A DNA stretch of 64,000 nucleotides. Origin: Paraburkholderia adhaesiva. GTDB taxonomy: Bacteria; Pseudomonadota; Gammaproteobacteria; Burkholderiales; Burkholderiaceae. The notes under the pieces were generated by a model. That model was not told the DNA's origin. It did not search any database and saw only the letters and a list, made by a program, of their open reading frames with translations. Made by a program: the position numbers and the translations under genes. Positions 17,921-26,364 of the stretch are shown piece after piece. The stretch is taken from positions 426,001-490,000 of the forward strand of contig NZ_JAJEJQ010000003.1 of the NCBI RefSeq assembly GCF_021390575.1, in the 5' to 3' direction. How positions within the stretch are numbered: position 1 is the first letter of the stretch; each line of letters starts with the position of its first letter.

Positions 17921-18781
17921 ATGACGACGCCCGACACGACCGCCACGGTGGCGAAGATCGACGCGCACCAGCACTACTGGGACCCCTCGCGCGGCGACTA
18001 CTTCTGGCTCACGCCTGCGATGACCGCGCTGTACCGCACCTTCGGCCCGGGCGACCTTGCACCGTTGCGCGAGCGTTGTGGCGTGACGCGGACCGTGGTC
18101 GTGCAGGCGGCTCAAACCGTCGAAGAGACACGCTATCTGCTTGCGCTTGCACGCGATGATGCGTCGATTGCGGGCGTGGTGGGCTGGGTCCCGCTCGATG
18201 ATCCGCAAGCGCCCGAACTCATCGCCGATCTAGCACGAGAGCCGAAATTCCGCGGCGTGCGTCCAATGCTGCAGGACCTGCCCGCCGACGACTGGATCGC
18301 CACCGCGAATACATCGCGCGCGGTCGAATCGCTGATCGCGCACGACCTTGCCTTCGACGCGCTCATTTTCACGCGCCACGCTGACGCGCTTGCCACGTTT
18401 CTCGCGCGGCACCCCGCGTTGCGTGTGGTGATCGACCATGGGGCGAAGCCGCCAATTCGCGACGGTGACGCGGGCTGGACCGCCTGGGCTGACGCGATTA
18501 CGCGACTCGCGCGTTTCCCACAGGTGTGCTGCAAGCTCTCGGGGCTGGCCACTGAAGCCGCGCCGGGCTGGACCGACGCAACGCTGCGTCCGTGGATCGC
18601 GCATTTGCTGGCGGCGTTCGGTCCGCAGCGCCTCATGTGGGGCAGCGATTGGCCGGTGCTGAATCTCAACGGCGACTATGAACGCTGGCACACGTGCGCG
18701 CAGCATCTCCTCGCGCCGCTCTCGGACGCTGAACGCGAGGCCGTATTCGGCGCGAACGCGGCGGCTTTTTACCGACTTTGA
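17921..18781 (+). CDS. Amidohydrolase-family lactonase, probable L-fuconolactonase (COG3618)
   Basis: A 286-residue metal-dependent hydrolase beginning KIDAHQHYWD (metal-binding His16 and His18) and ending with WGSDWPV, whose Asp is the usual catalytic/metal residue. VVIDHGAKPP provides another expected histidine. Family members hydrolyse sugar lactones such as L-fucono-1,5-lactone. The ATG at 17921 directly follows the reductase stop. Here it would open the lactone made by the upstream dehydrogenase. Confidence 0.85.
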   Translation: MTTPDTTATVAKIDAHQHYWDPSRGDYFWLTPAMTALYRTFGPGDLAPLRERCGVTRTVVVQAAQTVEETRYLLALARDDASIAGVVGWVPLDDPQAPELIADLAREPKFRGVRPMLQDLPADDWIATANTSRAVESLIAHDLAFDALIFTRHADALATFLARHPALRVVIDHGAKPPIRDGDAGWTAWADAITRLARFPQVCCKLSGLATEAAPGWTDATLRPWIAHLLAAFGPQRLMWGSDWPVLNLNGDYERWHTCAQHLLAPLSDAEREAVFGANAAAFYRL

Positions 18782-18890
18782 GCGCGGGACGGTACCGATA
18801 CAAGCTTCATCCCCTGAACGCGGCTGCACCAGGCGGTATCGCGCGGCCGCAATTCCAGCGAATTCCAACAGATTCAAACCGGAGTGACAG

Positions 18891-19634
18891 ATGGCACAGA
18901 GACTGGCCGGCAAGACAGCGTTGATTACGGCGGCGGGGCAGGGCATCGGCTTCGCCACCGCCGAACTGTTCGTACGAGAAGGCGCGCGCGTGATTGCCAC
19001 GGATATCCGTCCCGACGCGCTCGCGCCGCTGCCGGTCGACGCACGGCGTCTCGATGTGCGCGATGCGCAGGCCATCGCGGCGCTCGCTCGCGAGCTTGGT
19101 GCGATCGACGTGTTGTTCAACTGCGCGGGGCTCGTGCACGCAGGCTCGATCCTCGAAGCGAGCGATGAGGACTGGGACGTCGCCTTCGACCTGAACGCGA
19201 AGGCGATGTACCGGATGATCCGCGCGTTCCTGCCCGCCATGCTCGACGCGGGCGGCGGGTCGATCATCAACATGTCGTCGGCGGCGTCGAGCGTGAAGGG
19301 TGTGCCCAACCGCTTTGTGTACGGCGCGTCGAAGGCGGCTGTGATAGGGTTGACGAAGTCGGTCGCCGCCGACTTCGTCACGCGCGGTATCCGCTGCAAC
19401 GCGATCTGTCCGGGCACCGTGGCGTCGCCCTCGCTCGAAGAACGCATCGCGACGCAGGCGGGCGCGCAGGGCACGAGCGTCGATGCGGCGCGCGCGGCAT
19501 TCGCCGCGCGTCAGCCGATGGGGCGCGTCGGCAAGCCGGAGGAGATCGCCGCGCTCGCGCTTTATCTCGCCTCGGACGAATCGTCGTTCACGACCGGCCA
19601 GGCACATGTGATCGACGGCGGCTGGGTGAACTGA
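18891..19634 (+). CDS. SDR dehydrogenase, probable 2-keto-3-deoxy-L-fuconate dehydrogenase
   Basis: A 247-residue classical short-chain dehydrogenase with the cofactor motif TAAGQGIGFATAELF, the NAG-like CAG at FNCAGLVHAG, active-site YGASKAAV (Tyr/Lys) and an IDGG C-terminus. The preceding ITAAGQGIG sequence is typical of the ketodeoxyfuconate/BDH2-like subgroup. It should oxidise the 2-keto-3-deoxy acid to the 2,4-diketo acid. A strong GGAG lies before the ATG. The 109-bp gap from the lactonase gene contains no gene. Confidence 0.85.
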   Translation: MAQRLAGKTALITAAGQGIGFATAELFVREGARVIATDIRPDALAPLPVDARRLDVRDAQAIAALARELGAIDVLFNCAGLVHAGSILEASDEDWDVAFDLNAKAMYRMIRAFLPAMLDAGGGSIINMSSAASSVKGVPNRFVYGASKAAVIGLTKSVAADFVTRGIRCNAICPGTVASPSLEERIATQAGAQGTSVDAARAAFAARQPMGRVGKPEEIAALALYLASDESSFTTGQAHVIDGGWVN

Positions 19635-19716
19635 GCCTGGTGCCCGCTTGGTGCTCGCTACCCCACTAACCGGCGACACTGGATTTAACTGGAACATCTC
19701 AGAGGAAACACAGCTA

Positions 19717-20565
19717 ATGAAACTGCTTCGCTACGGCCCGAAAGGCCATGAAAAACCGGGCCTGCTCGACGCCGAAGGCCGGATTCGCTCGCTGGCCGGC
19801 ACGGTGACCGACATCGCCGGAGACGTGCTCTCCGACGCGGGTCTCGCGCAACTGCGCTCGATCGACCCGGAGACGCTGCCCATCGTCGAAGGCAATCCGC
19901 GTATCGGCGCGTGTGTGGGCCATGTCGGCAAGATGGTGTGCATCGGTCTGAACTACGCGGATCATGCCGCCGAGTCCGGCATGCCCGTGCCGCCCGAGCC
20001 GGTGGTGTTCAACAAGTGGACGAGCGCGATTGTCGGTCCGAACGACGACATTGAAATTCCGCGCGGTTCGAAGAAAACCGACTGGGAAGTCGAGCTGGGC
20101 GTCGTGATCGGCAAGCACGCGAAGTACGTGGACGAGGCGCACGCGCTCGACTATGTGGCGGGCTACTGCATCGTCAACGACGTCTCCGAGCGCGAGTGGC
20201 AGATCGAGCGCGCCGGACAGTGGGACAAGGGCAAGGGCTTCGACACCTTTGGCCCGACCGGCCCGTGGCTCGTGACGCGCGACGAGGTGCCCAATCCGCA
20301 GAACCTCAATCTTTGGCTCGAAGTGGACGGCCACCGCTATCAGAACGGCAACACGCGCACGATGATCTTCACCGTCGCGAAGCTCGTTTCGTATCTGTCG
20401 CAGTGCATGAGCCTGCAGCCAGGCGACGTGATCTCCACCGGCACGCCGCCGGGAGTCGGCATGGGTGTGAAGCCGTCGCCTGTGTTCCTGAAGGCGGGTC
20501 AGACCGTGCGCCTCGGTATCGAAGGGCTCGGCGAGCAGACGCAAAGGACGCGCGCCGCCGAGTAA
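19717..20565 (+). CDS. FAH-family hydrolase, probable 2,4-diketo-3-deoxy-L-fuconate hydrolase
   Basis: A 282-residue fumarylacetoacetate-hydrolase-fold enzyme with metal-binding VELGVVIG (Glu) and family motifs IGLNYADHA, FNKWTSAIVGPND and STGTPPGVGMG. It would cleave the diketo acid to pyruvate and lactate, ending the non-phosphorylating pathway. ATG preceded by AGAGGAAA. It is the last gene of the operon, followed by a strong hairpin. Confidence 0.87.
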   Translation: MKLLRYGPKGHEKPGLLDAEGRIRSLAGTVTDIAGDVLSDAGLAQLRSIDPETLPIVEGNPRIGACVGHVGKMVCIGLNYADHAAESGMPVPPEPVVFNKWTSAIVGPNDDIEIPRGSKKTDWEVELGVVIGKHAKYVDEAHALDYVAGYCIVNDVSEREWQIERAGQWDKGKGFDTFGPTGPWLVTRDEVPNPQNLNLWLEVDGHRYQNGNTRTMIFTVAKLVSYLSQCMSLQPGDVISTGTPPGVGMGVKPSPVFLKAGQTVRLGIEGLGEQTQRTRAAE

Positions 20566-20606
20566 GCGGCGCGCGCTCGCGTTCTGCGCGTTCAGGTCGG
20601 CAGTGA

Positions 20607-20639
20607 GTGAAACGCGGGGCCGCGCGCCCCGCGTTTCAC
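20607..20639. terminator. 14-bp perfect hairpin between convergent genes
   Basis: GTGAAACGCGGGGC (20607-20620) pairs perfectly with 20626-20639 around a 5-nt loop. It sits between the end of the sugar operon and the end of the convergent thioesterase gene. No long T-tract follows on either strand, so it may act as a bidirectional processing or termination structure. Confidence 0.6.
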
Positions 20640-20655
20640 GTCATATTCGCGCGGC

Positions 20656-21099
20656 TCAGCCGGCGGAGTCCGCTTCGCTGCGCGCCTCATGCTCCGGGAG
20701 CCGGACCACCGTCCCCTGCGCGAGCGCGACGAGGTGCTCGTCGCCGTTCTCCATCACGTACACGTTGCACTGGCAGGTCGCCTGCTGGCGGCCCGCGTGG
20801 ATCACCTTCGCCCGTGCGATCAGCGTGCCATTGAGTGCCGGCCGCAGATAGTTGATCTTGTATTCGCCGGTCACCACGCGCGGCCCGAGCGCGAGAGCGC
20901 CTGCGAAGGTCAGCGCGTTGTCGGCGAGGTAGCTGATTACGCCGCCGTGGACGAAGCCATGCTGCTGCCTCAGCTCGTCGCGTATCGGCAGCCGCAGTGT
21001 CAGTTCATCCGCCCCTATGTGCATCAGATCGGTGCCAAGCAACACGCTGAACGGTTGCGCATGCAGGGCGCCGCGCGCACGATCCACAAGATCAGTCAT
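20656..21099 (-). CDS. PaaI-type hotdog-fold acyl-CoA thioesterase
   Basis: A 147-residue cytosolic hotdog protein with the family core HGFVHGGVISYLADNALTFA (about 47-66), which contains the active-site HGG. It then has VTGEYKINYLRPA and VYVMENGDEHLVALAQGTV. It hydrolyses a CoA thioester; the substrate is not predictable. The start at 21099 gives the usual short N-terminus. It stands alone, convergent with the sugar operon. Confidence 0.85.
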   Translation of the reverse strand: MTDLVDRARGALHAQPFSVLLGTDLMHIGADELTLRLPIRDELRQQHGFVHGGVISYLADNALTFAGALALGPRVVTGEYKINYLRPALNGTLIARAKVIHAGRQQATCQCNVYVMENGDEHLVALAQGTVVRLPEHEARSEADSAG

Positions 21100-21388
21100 C
21101 GTCGGATTCCCCGGGCCACGCCCGCATGGTGTCCCAACCACTCTAGGAAGCGGTTCGCGGCGGCGCAAGGTGAATCGACCTGGGATGCGCCAGTTGTTGC
21201 GGGGAATTCCTCTAAAAGGCTGCCGCAGTGCGCGCCAACGGGCGAGCGCTGGCGGTTGACGCGTCCCGCGCGGCGATATGTGGCGAGCCGCCGCGGTGTT
21301 CTTCGCGTTGGTGCCGGGTCGTTCCGGTTTTGCGGTGTCGACGGTGCGGGGCAGGACGCCGTTCGTGCTGCCTCCGCCCGCATGTCGT

Positions 21389-22474
21389 TCAGCCCGGCAG
21401 TGTCAGATAGGCCGATAGCAGGTGATAAGGCGTCGTCGATGGCATGTCGGCGCGCGCCACGTCTCCCGAAGCGCTCCGGCATTCGACCCATCCCTGCGGC
21501 GTCAGGAAGCGCGCCGCGAAACGGTCGATTTGCGCGGGCAGCGTAGCGGTCACGGGCGCGTCGCGGTGCGTGGCGATGGCGCGCAGATACTCGGTTTGCG
21601 CCCAGATGCGCTGCGTGGCGTCGATCACCCGGCCTTGTTCGTCGAGCGCAGCCGCGACGGCGCCGCTCTCGGGGTCCACGCCATGCTCCACGGCGAAGTG
21701 AAACGCACGCGCGAGGGCATCGTCGAGCCCCGACGCGCCCAGCCGTTCCCCCGCGCAGGACGCGAGCCAGAACCATTCGAACTGATGCCCCGGCTCGAGC
21801 CGGTTGTCGGCCGCACCGATCGGCAACTCTGCGATACAGCCCGTCGGCGCATGCAGGAAGCTCCGTGCGACGGCCTCGATTAGCTGCGTGAGCGCGGCAT
21901 CGAAGGCGGCATCGCCGGTCGCTTCGCGGGCGGCGAGCCAGGCTTCGGTGAGATGCATGAGCGGATTCTGTAGCGGCGTGCCGGTGACGGCAGCAAACGA
22001 CGCGTCGAGCGATGCGTTGAAGAGGCCGTCCTCAGCCGCGAAGCGGTCGACGATCAACGCGGACGTTGCACGTGCAACGTCTAGCGCCGCGCTGTTGCCT
22101 GTGCGCTGGCCATAGACCGAGCACGCGAACACGACGAAGGCGTGCGTGTAGAGGTCCTTGGTTGTATCGAGCGGTGCGCCCTGCGCATCGACGCTATAAA
22201 ACCAGCCGCCGCGCGCGCGGTCCTGAAAGTAATGCTGCAAGGCTTCGAAAAGCGTATGGGCGTGCGCAATATCGCCCATCTGCGTGAACACGAAAAGCTG
22301 GCGGGCGCATGCCATCGCCCTGTAGCGGGTGACAGGCAGCGGCGCGGCGCGAGCGGCATCCATGGCCTCGTAGGGCAGGCGCAACGCGGCGTTGAAGCCC
22401 GGGCCGCGCCACAGGGGCAACACGATGCGGTCGAAGTGATCGCGCAGCCTTTCTGCGCCGGAGTGTGCAGTCAT
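21389..22474 (-). CDS. AGE-family epimerase/isomerase
   Basis: A 361-residue protein with the alpha/alpha-barrel signatures of N-acylglucosamine 2-epimerase relatives: ARQLFVFTQMGD, GGWFYSVDAQGAPLDTTKDLY, PLMHLTEAWLAAREATGD, EPGHQFEWFWL and RIWAQTEYLRAIA. The His and Arg residues in these motifs are the expected catalytic set. Relatives act on mannose, cellobiose or N-acetylglucosamine; the substrate here is unknown. The 289-bp space to the thioesterase gene shows no other gene. Start at 22474, where the family N-terminus begins (AERLRDHFDRIVLPLW). Confidence 0.87.
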   Translation of the reverse strand: MTAHSGAERLRDHFDRIVLPLWRGPGFNAALRLPYEAMDAARAAPLPVTRYRAMACARQLFVFTQMGDIAHAHTLFEALQHYFQDRARGGWFYSVDAQGAPLDTTKDLYTHAFVVFACSVYGQRTGNSAALDVARATSALIVDRFAAEDGLFNASLDASFAAVTGTPLQNPLMHLTEAWLAAREATGDAAFDAALTQLIEAVARSFLHAPTGCIAELPIGAADNRLEPGHQFEWFWLASCAGERLGASGLDDALARAFHFAVEHGVDPESGAVAAALDEQGRVIDATQRIWAQTEYLRAIATHRDAPVTATLPAQIDRFAARFLTPQGWVECRSASGDVARADMPSTTPYHLLSAYLTLPG

Positions 22475-22721
22475 GAGCAGGGTCTGTAGCAAAAGACGGG
22501 TGCGACGTAGTGTCGACGTCCGCGATTGTACGCTGCGCCCCCCGCCTGACGCGCGGCGCGCAAGCTGCTGTCGATGTTTGTCGCGCCCGCGTTTCGCTCG
22601 CTGTGCGCCACGGGAGCGGCGCTGTCGCCGCGCGTGGTCATGCGACAATGCGATCTCGATAAAACATGTTGCGCGGCGGACCGGACCAGTCCGCGCGCGG
22701 CTCAGGGAGCCTCGATTCCCC

Positions 22722-24059
22722 ATGGCAGAAAACGCAGATAACGATCTCCTGAGCCCCTCGCGCGCGGCGCGTCGCGGGCCGTCGAAGCGACGGGCATCGT
22801 CCGCTTCCCGCGATTCGGAAAACAAGCCAGCGCGCGCGGCACAGTCCACGCAGGCGCTCGCACAACCGGGCGAGCCGCTGCGCGACGAGAGCACGCTTGA
22901 TCTCTTTGCCGCCGATCCGTTGCATGCGCCCGTTCAGGTGACCGGGACCGACCATCGCACGGGCGTGCCGGGCAGTTTCGATCTGCTGGAGCAGGAGCGC
23001 CAGCCGGTAGAGGCATCGCAAGTCACCGAAACGACAGACGGCGCCAAGGCCGTGGTTGCGGTGTCGCGCAACAGCGCTCCGGCGGAAGTTTCGACGGCGG
23101 TTGTGACCGGGGACGCGACTGATGCCGCGCCGCGCGACGATGCTAACGGCGGTGTAGCGAGCGAAGTCGCTGCGGCGCCGGAATCTGCGGCGAATGCGTC
23201 CGGCGGCAGCGAAGTGACAGCCGGCGAGGTCGTACCGGTAACGGACAGACCGCAGGACCTGACCGTGGCGGAGGGGAGTACTGCCGCCGAGGTGGTTTTC
23301 CCGGACGCTGCCACGACTCAGGTGGACGAGGCCGCGGCCAGGCCGATGCTGCCGGGGCAGGCACTTGCGCAGTTGCGTTCGACTCCAGCCATCGCCGCGC
23401 CGCGACCGGCGAAGGGTGGCCGGGCGGTATCGCGCGCAGCGGACGCCGATTCCGCTACCGCTGGCGATGCACCCTGCGCCGGACCGGGACAGCCTTCCGA
23501 GCCGGCCAACGCGCCGAGCGCGGAAGCGTCGCCAGCGAGCGATCGCCCGGCGCCGCCATTCCGCGATGCCGGGGATGTCGCGCGTGCTGGCACGGTGGCT
23601 GAGTCAGCGGTTGCCGATGCCGCGACGTCCGCCGCCCGCCCGGCACCGGCTGAACTGGACCCCGCACGGGCGGCGGCTTTTGCAGAGACCATCGAGGCGC
23701 TCAATTGCGTGATCGCCGATCAGCGCCGTGCGGCGGCCGGGTTGTCGCGCCGCATGAGGTGGATGTTCGGTGCTGTGGTGGGCGCGCTGCTGGTGACTGT
23801 GGCTGTCGGTGCCGCGCAGACCGTTATCCTTTCGCGCCTCGCGGCCGACGCCAGCGCCCAGCAGCAGCGCCTCGCGCAGATGTTGCAGGACCAGCAGGCC
23901 GCGATCGCGGGCGCGCTCGCGCATCTTCCGTCCCAGGCCGAGGCGCCTGCCGCGCAAGCCGTCTCGCAGAGCACAGCCCGTCCGGTGGCGACGAGCCCTG
24001 CGCATCACGTACAGCGCGCCGCGACGCACGTTCACCGTGCCCGTGCAGCCAGTCAATAA
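22722..24059 (+). CDS. Large Ala/Pro/Ser-rich single-span membrane protein of unknown function
   Basis: A 445-residue protein. About 1-340 are low-complexity (Ala, Pro, Ser, Glu, Asp), probably disordered and cytoplasmic. One membrane helix lies at about 348-370 (WMFGAVVGALLVTVAVGAA). A Gln/Ala-rich coiled coil follows (about 372-405, QQQRLAQMLQDQQAAI), and the tail is His/Arg/Ala-rich. No enzyme domain is recognisable. The start is chosen at MAENADNDLL; the frame is open further upstream without a better signal. Divergent from the epimerase gene. Confidence 0.65.
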   Translation: MAENADNDLLSPSRAARRGPSKRRASSASRDSENKPARAAQSTQALAQPGEPLRDESTLDLFAADPLHAPVQVTGTDHRTGVPGSFDLLEQERQPVEASQVTETTDGAKAVVAVSRNSAPAEVSTAVVTGDATDAAPRDDANGGVASEVAAAPESAANASGGSEVTAGEVVPVTDRPQDLTVAEGSTAAEVVFPDAATTQVDEAAARPMLPGQALAQLRSTPAIAAPRPAKGGRAVSRAADADSATAGDAPCAGPGQPSEPANAPSAEASPASDRPAPPFRDAGDVARAGTVAESAVADAATSAARPAPAELDPARAAAFAETIEALNCVIADQRRAAAGLSRRMRWMFGAVVGALLVTVAVGAAQTVILSRLAADASAQQQRLAQMLQDQQAAIAGALAHLPSQAEAPAAQAVSQSTARPVATSPAHHVQRAATHVHRARAASQ

Positions 24060-24180
24060 AAAGTATTTCGACCCCCTAAGCCGTCGCCGAAGTGTCGCTT
24101 TGACGCAACGCAACGGCGACGTACTCAGAAGTGCGACGCGCTGCCGCAGATTTTTTGCTGCAATGCACTAGGCGGATGTC

Positions 24181-24220
24181 AGGGAAAACCCTATAATTGG
24201 TTCGTCCTAGGGAAAACCCT
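24181..24220 (+). promoter_or_regulatory. Promoter with two identical AGGGAAAACCCT motifs
   Basis: The 12-bp motif AGGGAAAACCCT (AGGG/CCCT arms around AAAA) occurs exactly at 24181-24192 and again at 24209-24220, 28 bp apart. A consensus TATAAT (24192-24197) overlaps the end of the first copy; no good -35 is seen. This strongly suggests a regulated promoter for the 51-aa gene 27 bp downstream. The cognate regulator is not identified. Confidence 0.55.
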
Positions 24221-24246
24221 GATCTACTAACCGACTGGGAGTCGCC

Positions 24247-24402
24247 ATGAGCTTTATCCTCGCACTGTTCGAAAGGGTGAGCGAGTTCTTCGTCTCGCCG
24301 TACTTGCCGATGGATTCGGATTACTCGTACGCAGCACGTCACCGCGAAGCCGAGCGCATTCGCCGGTCGCGCTACGTGCCGTTCGGCATTCCGCGTAACT
24401 AA
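24247..24402 (+). CDS. 51-residue conserved-looking small protein
   Basis: It begins MSFILALFERVSEFF, an amphipathic/hydrophobic helix suited to membrane association. A tyrosine-rich middle (PMDSDYSYAARHREAERIRR) and a basic tail ending FGIPRN follow. GGGAG precedes the ATG at 6 bp, the frame has its own promoter with paired palindromes, and a 14-bp terminator follows at 24468, so it is probably a real, independently regulated gene. Family unknown; some short Burkholderiales DUF proteins have similar size and composition. Confidence 0.7.
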   Translation: MSFILALFERVSEFFVSPYLPMDSDYSYAARHREAERIRRSRYVPFGIPRN

Positions 24403-24467
24403 CTGGCGCGCAAGCGGCACAGGGGGCGTCAGCCGCCACTGTCGTCGCATCGAATACGTCTGTCATG

Positions 24468-24499
24468 CAGGGCCTGCTCTCTGAAGAGAGCAGGCCCTG
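24468..24499 (+). terminator. Strong hairpin terminator after the 51-aa gene
   Basis: A perfect 14-bp stem (CAGGGCCTGCTCTC at 24468-24481, complement at 24486-24499) with a TGAA loop, followed by the T-rich TTGCATTTGTA. It lies 66 bp after the stop codon. Confidence 0.75.
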
Positions 24500-25177
24500 T
24501 TGCATTTGTAGTCGCGCCTGCTGCGGGCGCGGCGCACGCAATGCGAGTTGACGTGCCGAAGGGTGCCTTCGGCATGAACATGGCCAGGAAATGACGGGCC
24601 CGGAAGGCAACTGGCTGCAGTTCGCGGCGCTGCGCGAGTAAGTGCAGGTGGGGCGCCTCGCGCTGAGCATTCGCGCAAGCTCTCACTTCTTCGATTCGGA
24701 CAACGCGAGCCTCGTGCGCGTGAAGGCAGCATGCCGCAAGCTCATCGCGGGCAGTTGTGCCCCGCTGCAGCCCCGCTGCACAAATCTGACCGTGCGACGG
24801 AAAAACGTTGCGCGTCAATAGCTTGTCCGGGATATGCCCAGGTTGTCCACATCCCTTTCCACGAAAACTGTGGACAAATCCGGTGTGCCTCGTTTGACGC
24901 CAGTTCGAGTCTTCCGGATGGTCGATCGAACAACGATATCAGTAGCGCATGACCGTTGCGCGTCGCGCCCAGCCAAACAACAACCCGATGGCGCGATGCT
25001 CAGCCTTCACCGCATGAGCTGTGCGCCCACAGTGTTTGCGGACGACCCAAAGAAGATTGCTTTCGTCACCACGTTAATATGACGAGCAGTGTCTTGTTCT
25101 TCACGGACGTGCTCCTGATGTCCGCGGATTCCCGACGCTAGCGCCCCGCTCGGGGCTTTCCCACGAGATTTGCCACC
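24500..25177. other. About 680 bp without an intact gene; possible decayed coding sequence and one repeat copy
   Basis: Around 24590-24735 a short plus-strand stretch reads like former coding sequence (for example WLQFAALRE, then after a stop RLALSIRASSHFFDSDNASL), but it is broken by stops and I cannot name a family. A diverged copy of the 30.6-31.15-kb repeat lies inverted at 24811-24890. The remainder is presumably the promoter region of the flavin-reductase gene. Confidence 0.4.
24811..24890 (-). repeat. Solitary, diverged, inverted copy of the 30.6-kb repeat unit
   Basis: Read on the minus strand, this stretch follows the tandem-array unit through its core: gaggcaca, tccacag, ttcgtggaaaggg, tgtgg, ctggg and ttgacgc occur in the same order and spacing. 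It carries TTGTCCACA at 24843-24851 and the inverse TGTGGACAA at 24869-24877, each one mismatch from the DnaA-box consensus TTATCCACA. Confidence 0.65.
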
Positions 25178-25792
25178 ATGTCGAACACCTATTTCTACGA
25201 TCCTGCGGTCGGTCACGGTCTGCCTCACGATCCGTTCAAGGCGATCGTCGCGCCGCGACTGATCGGCTGGATTTCCAGTCGCTCGGCGCAAGGCTGCCTG
25301 AACCTCGCGCCGTACAGCTTCTTCGGAGCGTTTGCGACGTTTCCGCCCGTCATCGGGTTCTGCAGCGAAGGCCGCAAGGACAGCATCCGCAACATCGAGG
25401 AGACCGGCGAATTCGTCTGGAATCTGACGTCGAAGGCGCTCGCCGCGCAGATGAACCTCACATCGGCGCCCGTCGCCACCGATGTCGATGAGTTCGCGCT
25501 GGCGGAACTCACGCCCGCGCCGGGGCGCAACGTGAACGTGCCGCATGTCGCCGAGTCGCCCGCTGCGCTCGAATGCAAACTGCTCCAGGTCGTGCGGCTC
25601 AATACGATCGATGGCACGCCGATGGACAACTGGCTCGCCCTCGGCCAGGTGGTGGGGGTGCATATCCGCGAGGAATATCTCAAGGACGGTGCGTTCGACA
25701 CGCGCGCGGCACAGCCCGTCATGCGCGCCGGTTATAGCGCCGATTACGCGCAGATCGGTGAAATGTTCCAGATGATCCGGCCGACGGTGTAG
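25178..25792 (+). CDS. Flavin reductase-like (FMN-binding split-barrel) protein
   Basis: A 204-residue cytosolic protein of the flavin-reductase/DIM6-NTAB family: AIVAPRLIGWISSRSAQGCLNLAPYSFF, then IGFCSEGRKDSIRNIEETGEFVWNL. The order of the A(P/A)R-IGW and N-APYS-F motifs and the length fit FMN-binding oxidoreductases that supply reduced flavin. No partner oxygenase is adjacent, so the role is open. Transcription appears independent. Confidence 0.85.
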   Translation: MSNTYFYDPAVGHGLPHDPFKAIVAPRLIGWISSRSAQGCLNLAPYSFFGAFATFPPVIGFCSEGRKDSIRNIEETGEFVWNLTSKALAAQMNLTSAPVATDVDEFALAELTPAPGRNVNVPHVAESPAALECKLLQVVRLNTIDGTPMDNWLALGQVVGVHIREEYLKDGAFDTRAAQPVMRAGYSADYAQIGEMFQMIRPTV

Positions 25793-26364
25793 GTGGGGTC
25801 GCGGCGATCGCAAGCGGTTTGTCGACGCTTCTTCACTTCGCCGATGGCGGGGCGCGCGTGTCGATTGCACGCAGAAGGATTGAGCGGAACGCGATCGACA
25901 CTATGCGGGCGGGGTCTGATTGCGCGATTGAGTGGCATGGTGCACGAGGCATTTCAAGCGCCTAAGGCGCGTCCTGCAGCATGCGCAGGAAATGCAGTGC
26001 TTGCTCAGGCCGAGGCGGATCAACGTTTCGGTCCCGATAGTGGCCTTCCGCAAAAAGAAACAGCCCGACCGGCGTAGGCCGGTCGGGCTGTTTGTCACCT
26101 GTCGTCACATTGGCCCGCCTCGTTGGACGGCGAAAAAGACTCACCCAGGTCGAGAAGTGAGAGATGGGTGCGAGCACCAACGTTGCGTCTGAAAACGACG
26201 AAGCGGTGCGCCCGATCCGACGTTATTCGTCGATATACCCCGTACTGCACCTGGCGAAACGTGAGTCACCTCAGTAACGAAATGGTGACCAGGACGGAAA
26301 CAGCGGCCGCGTCAAAAACGCAACCGCCGGACCGTCGCGATGCTCGCGATTCGTCAGCGCAAGC
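25793..26364. other. 572-bp convergent gap with a terminator, no gene seen
   Basis: It lies between the ends of the flavin-reductase gene and the porin gene. It holds the hairpin at 26061-26090. Small open frames are present on both strands but none has a ribosome site or family resemblance. Confidence 0.45.
26061..26090 (-). terminator. Rho-independent terminator, probably for the porin transcript
   Basis: A perfect 13-bp stem (CAGCCCGACCGGC at 26061-26073, complement at 26078-26090) with a GTAG loop. On the minus strand it is followed by TTTCTTTTTG, a good T-tract; on the plus strand by TTTGT. It may serve both converging transcripts but better fits the porin gene. Confidence 0.8.

Noticed and set aside
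24429..24818. Minus-strand frame of 129 codons over the terminator and repeat region
   Set aside because: It runs through a strong terminator hairpin and reads as Arg/Ala-rich shadow sequence.
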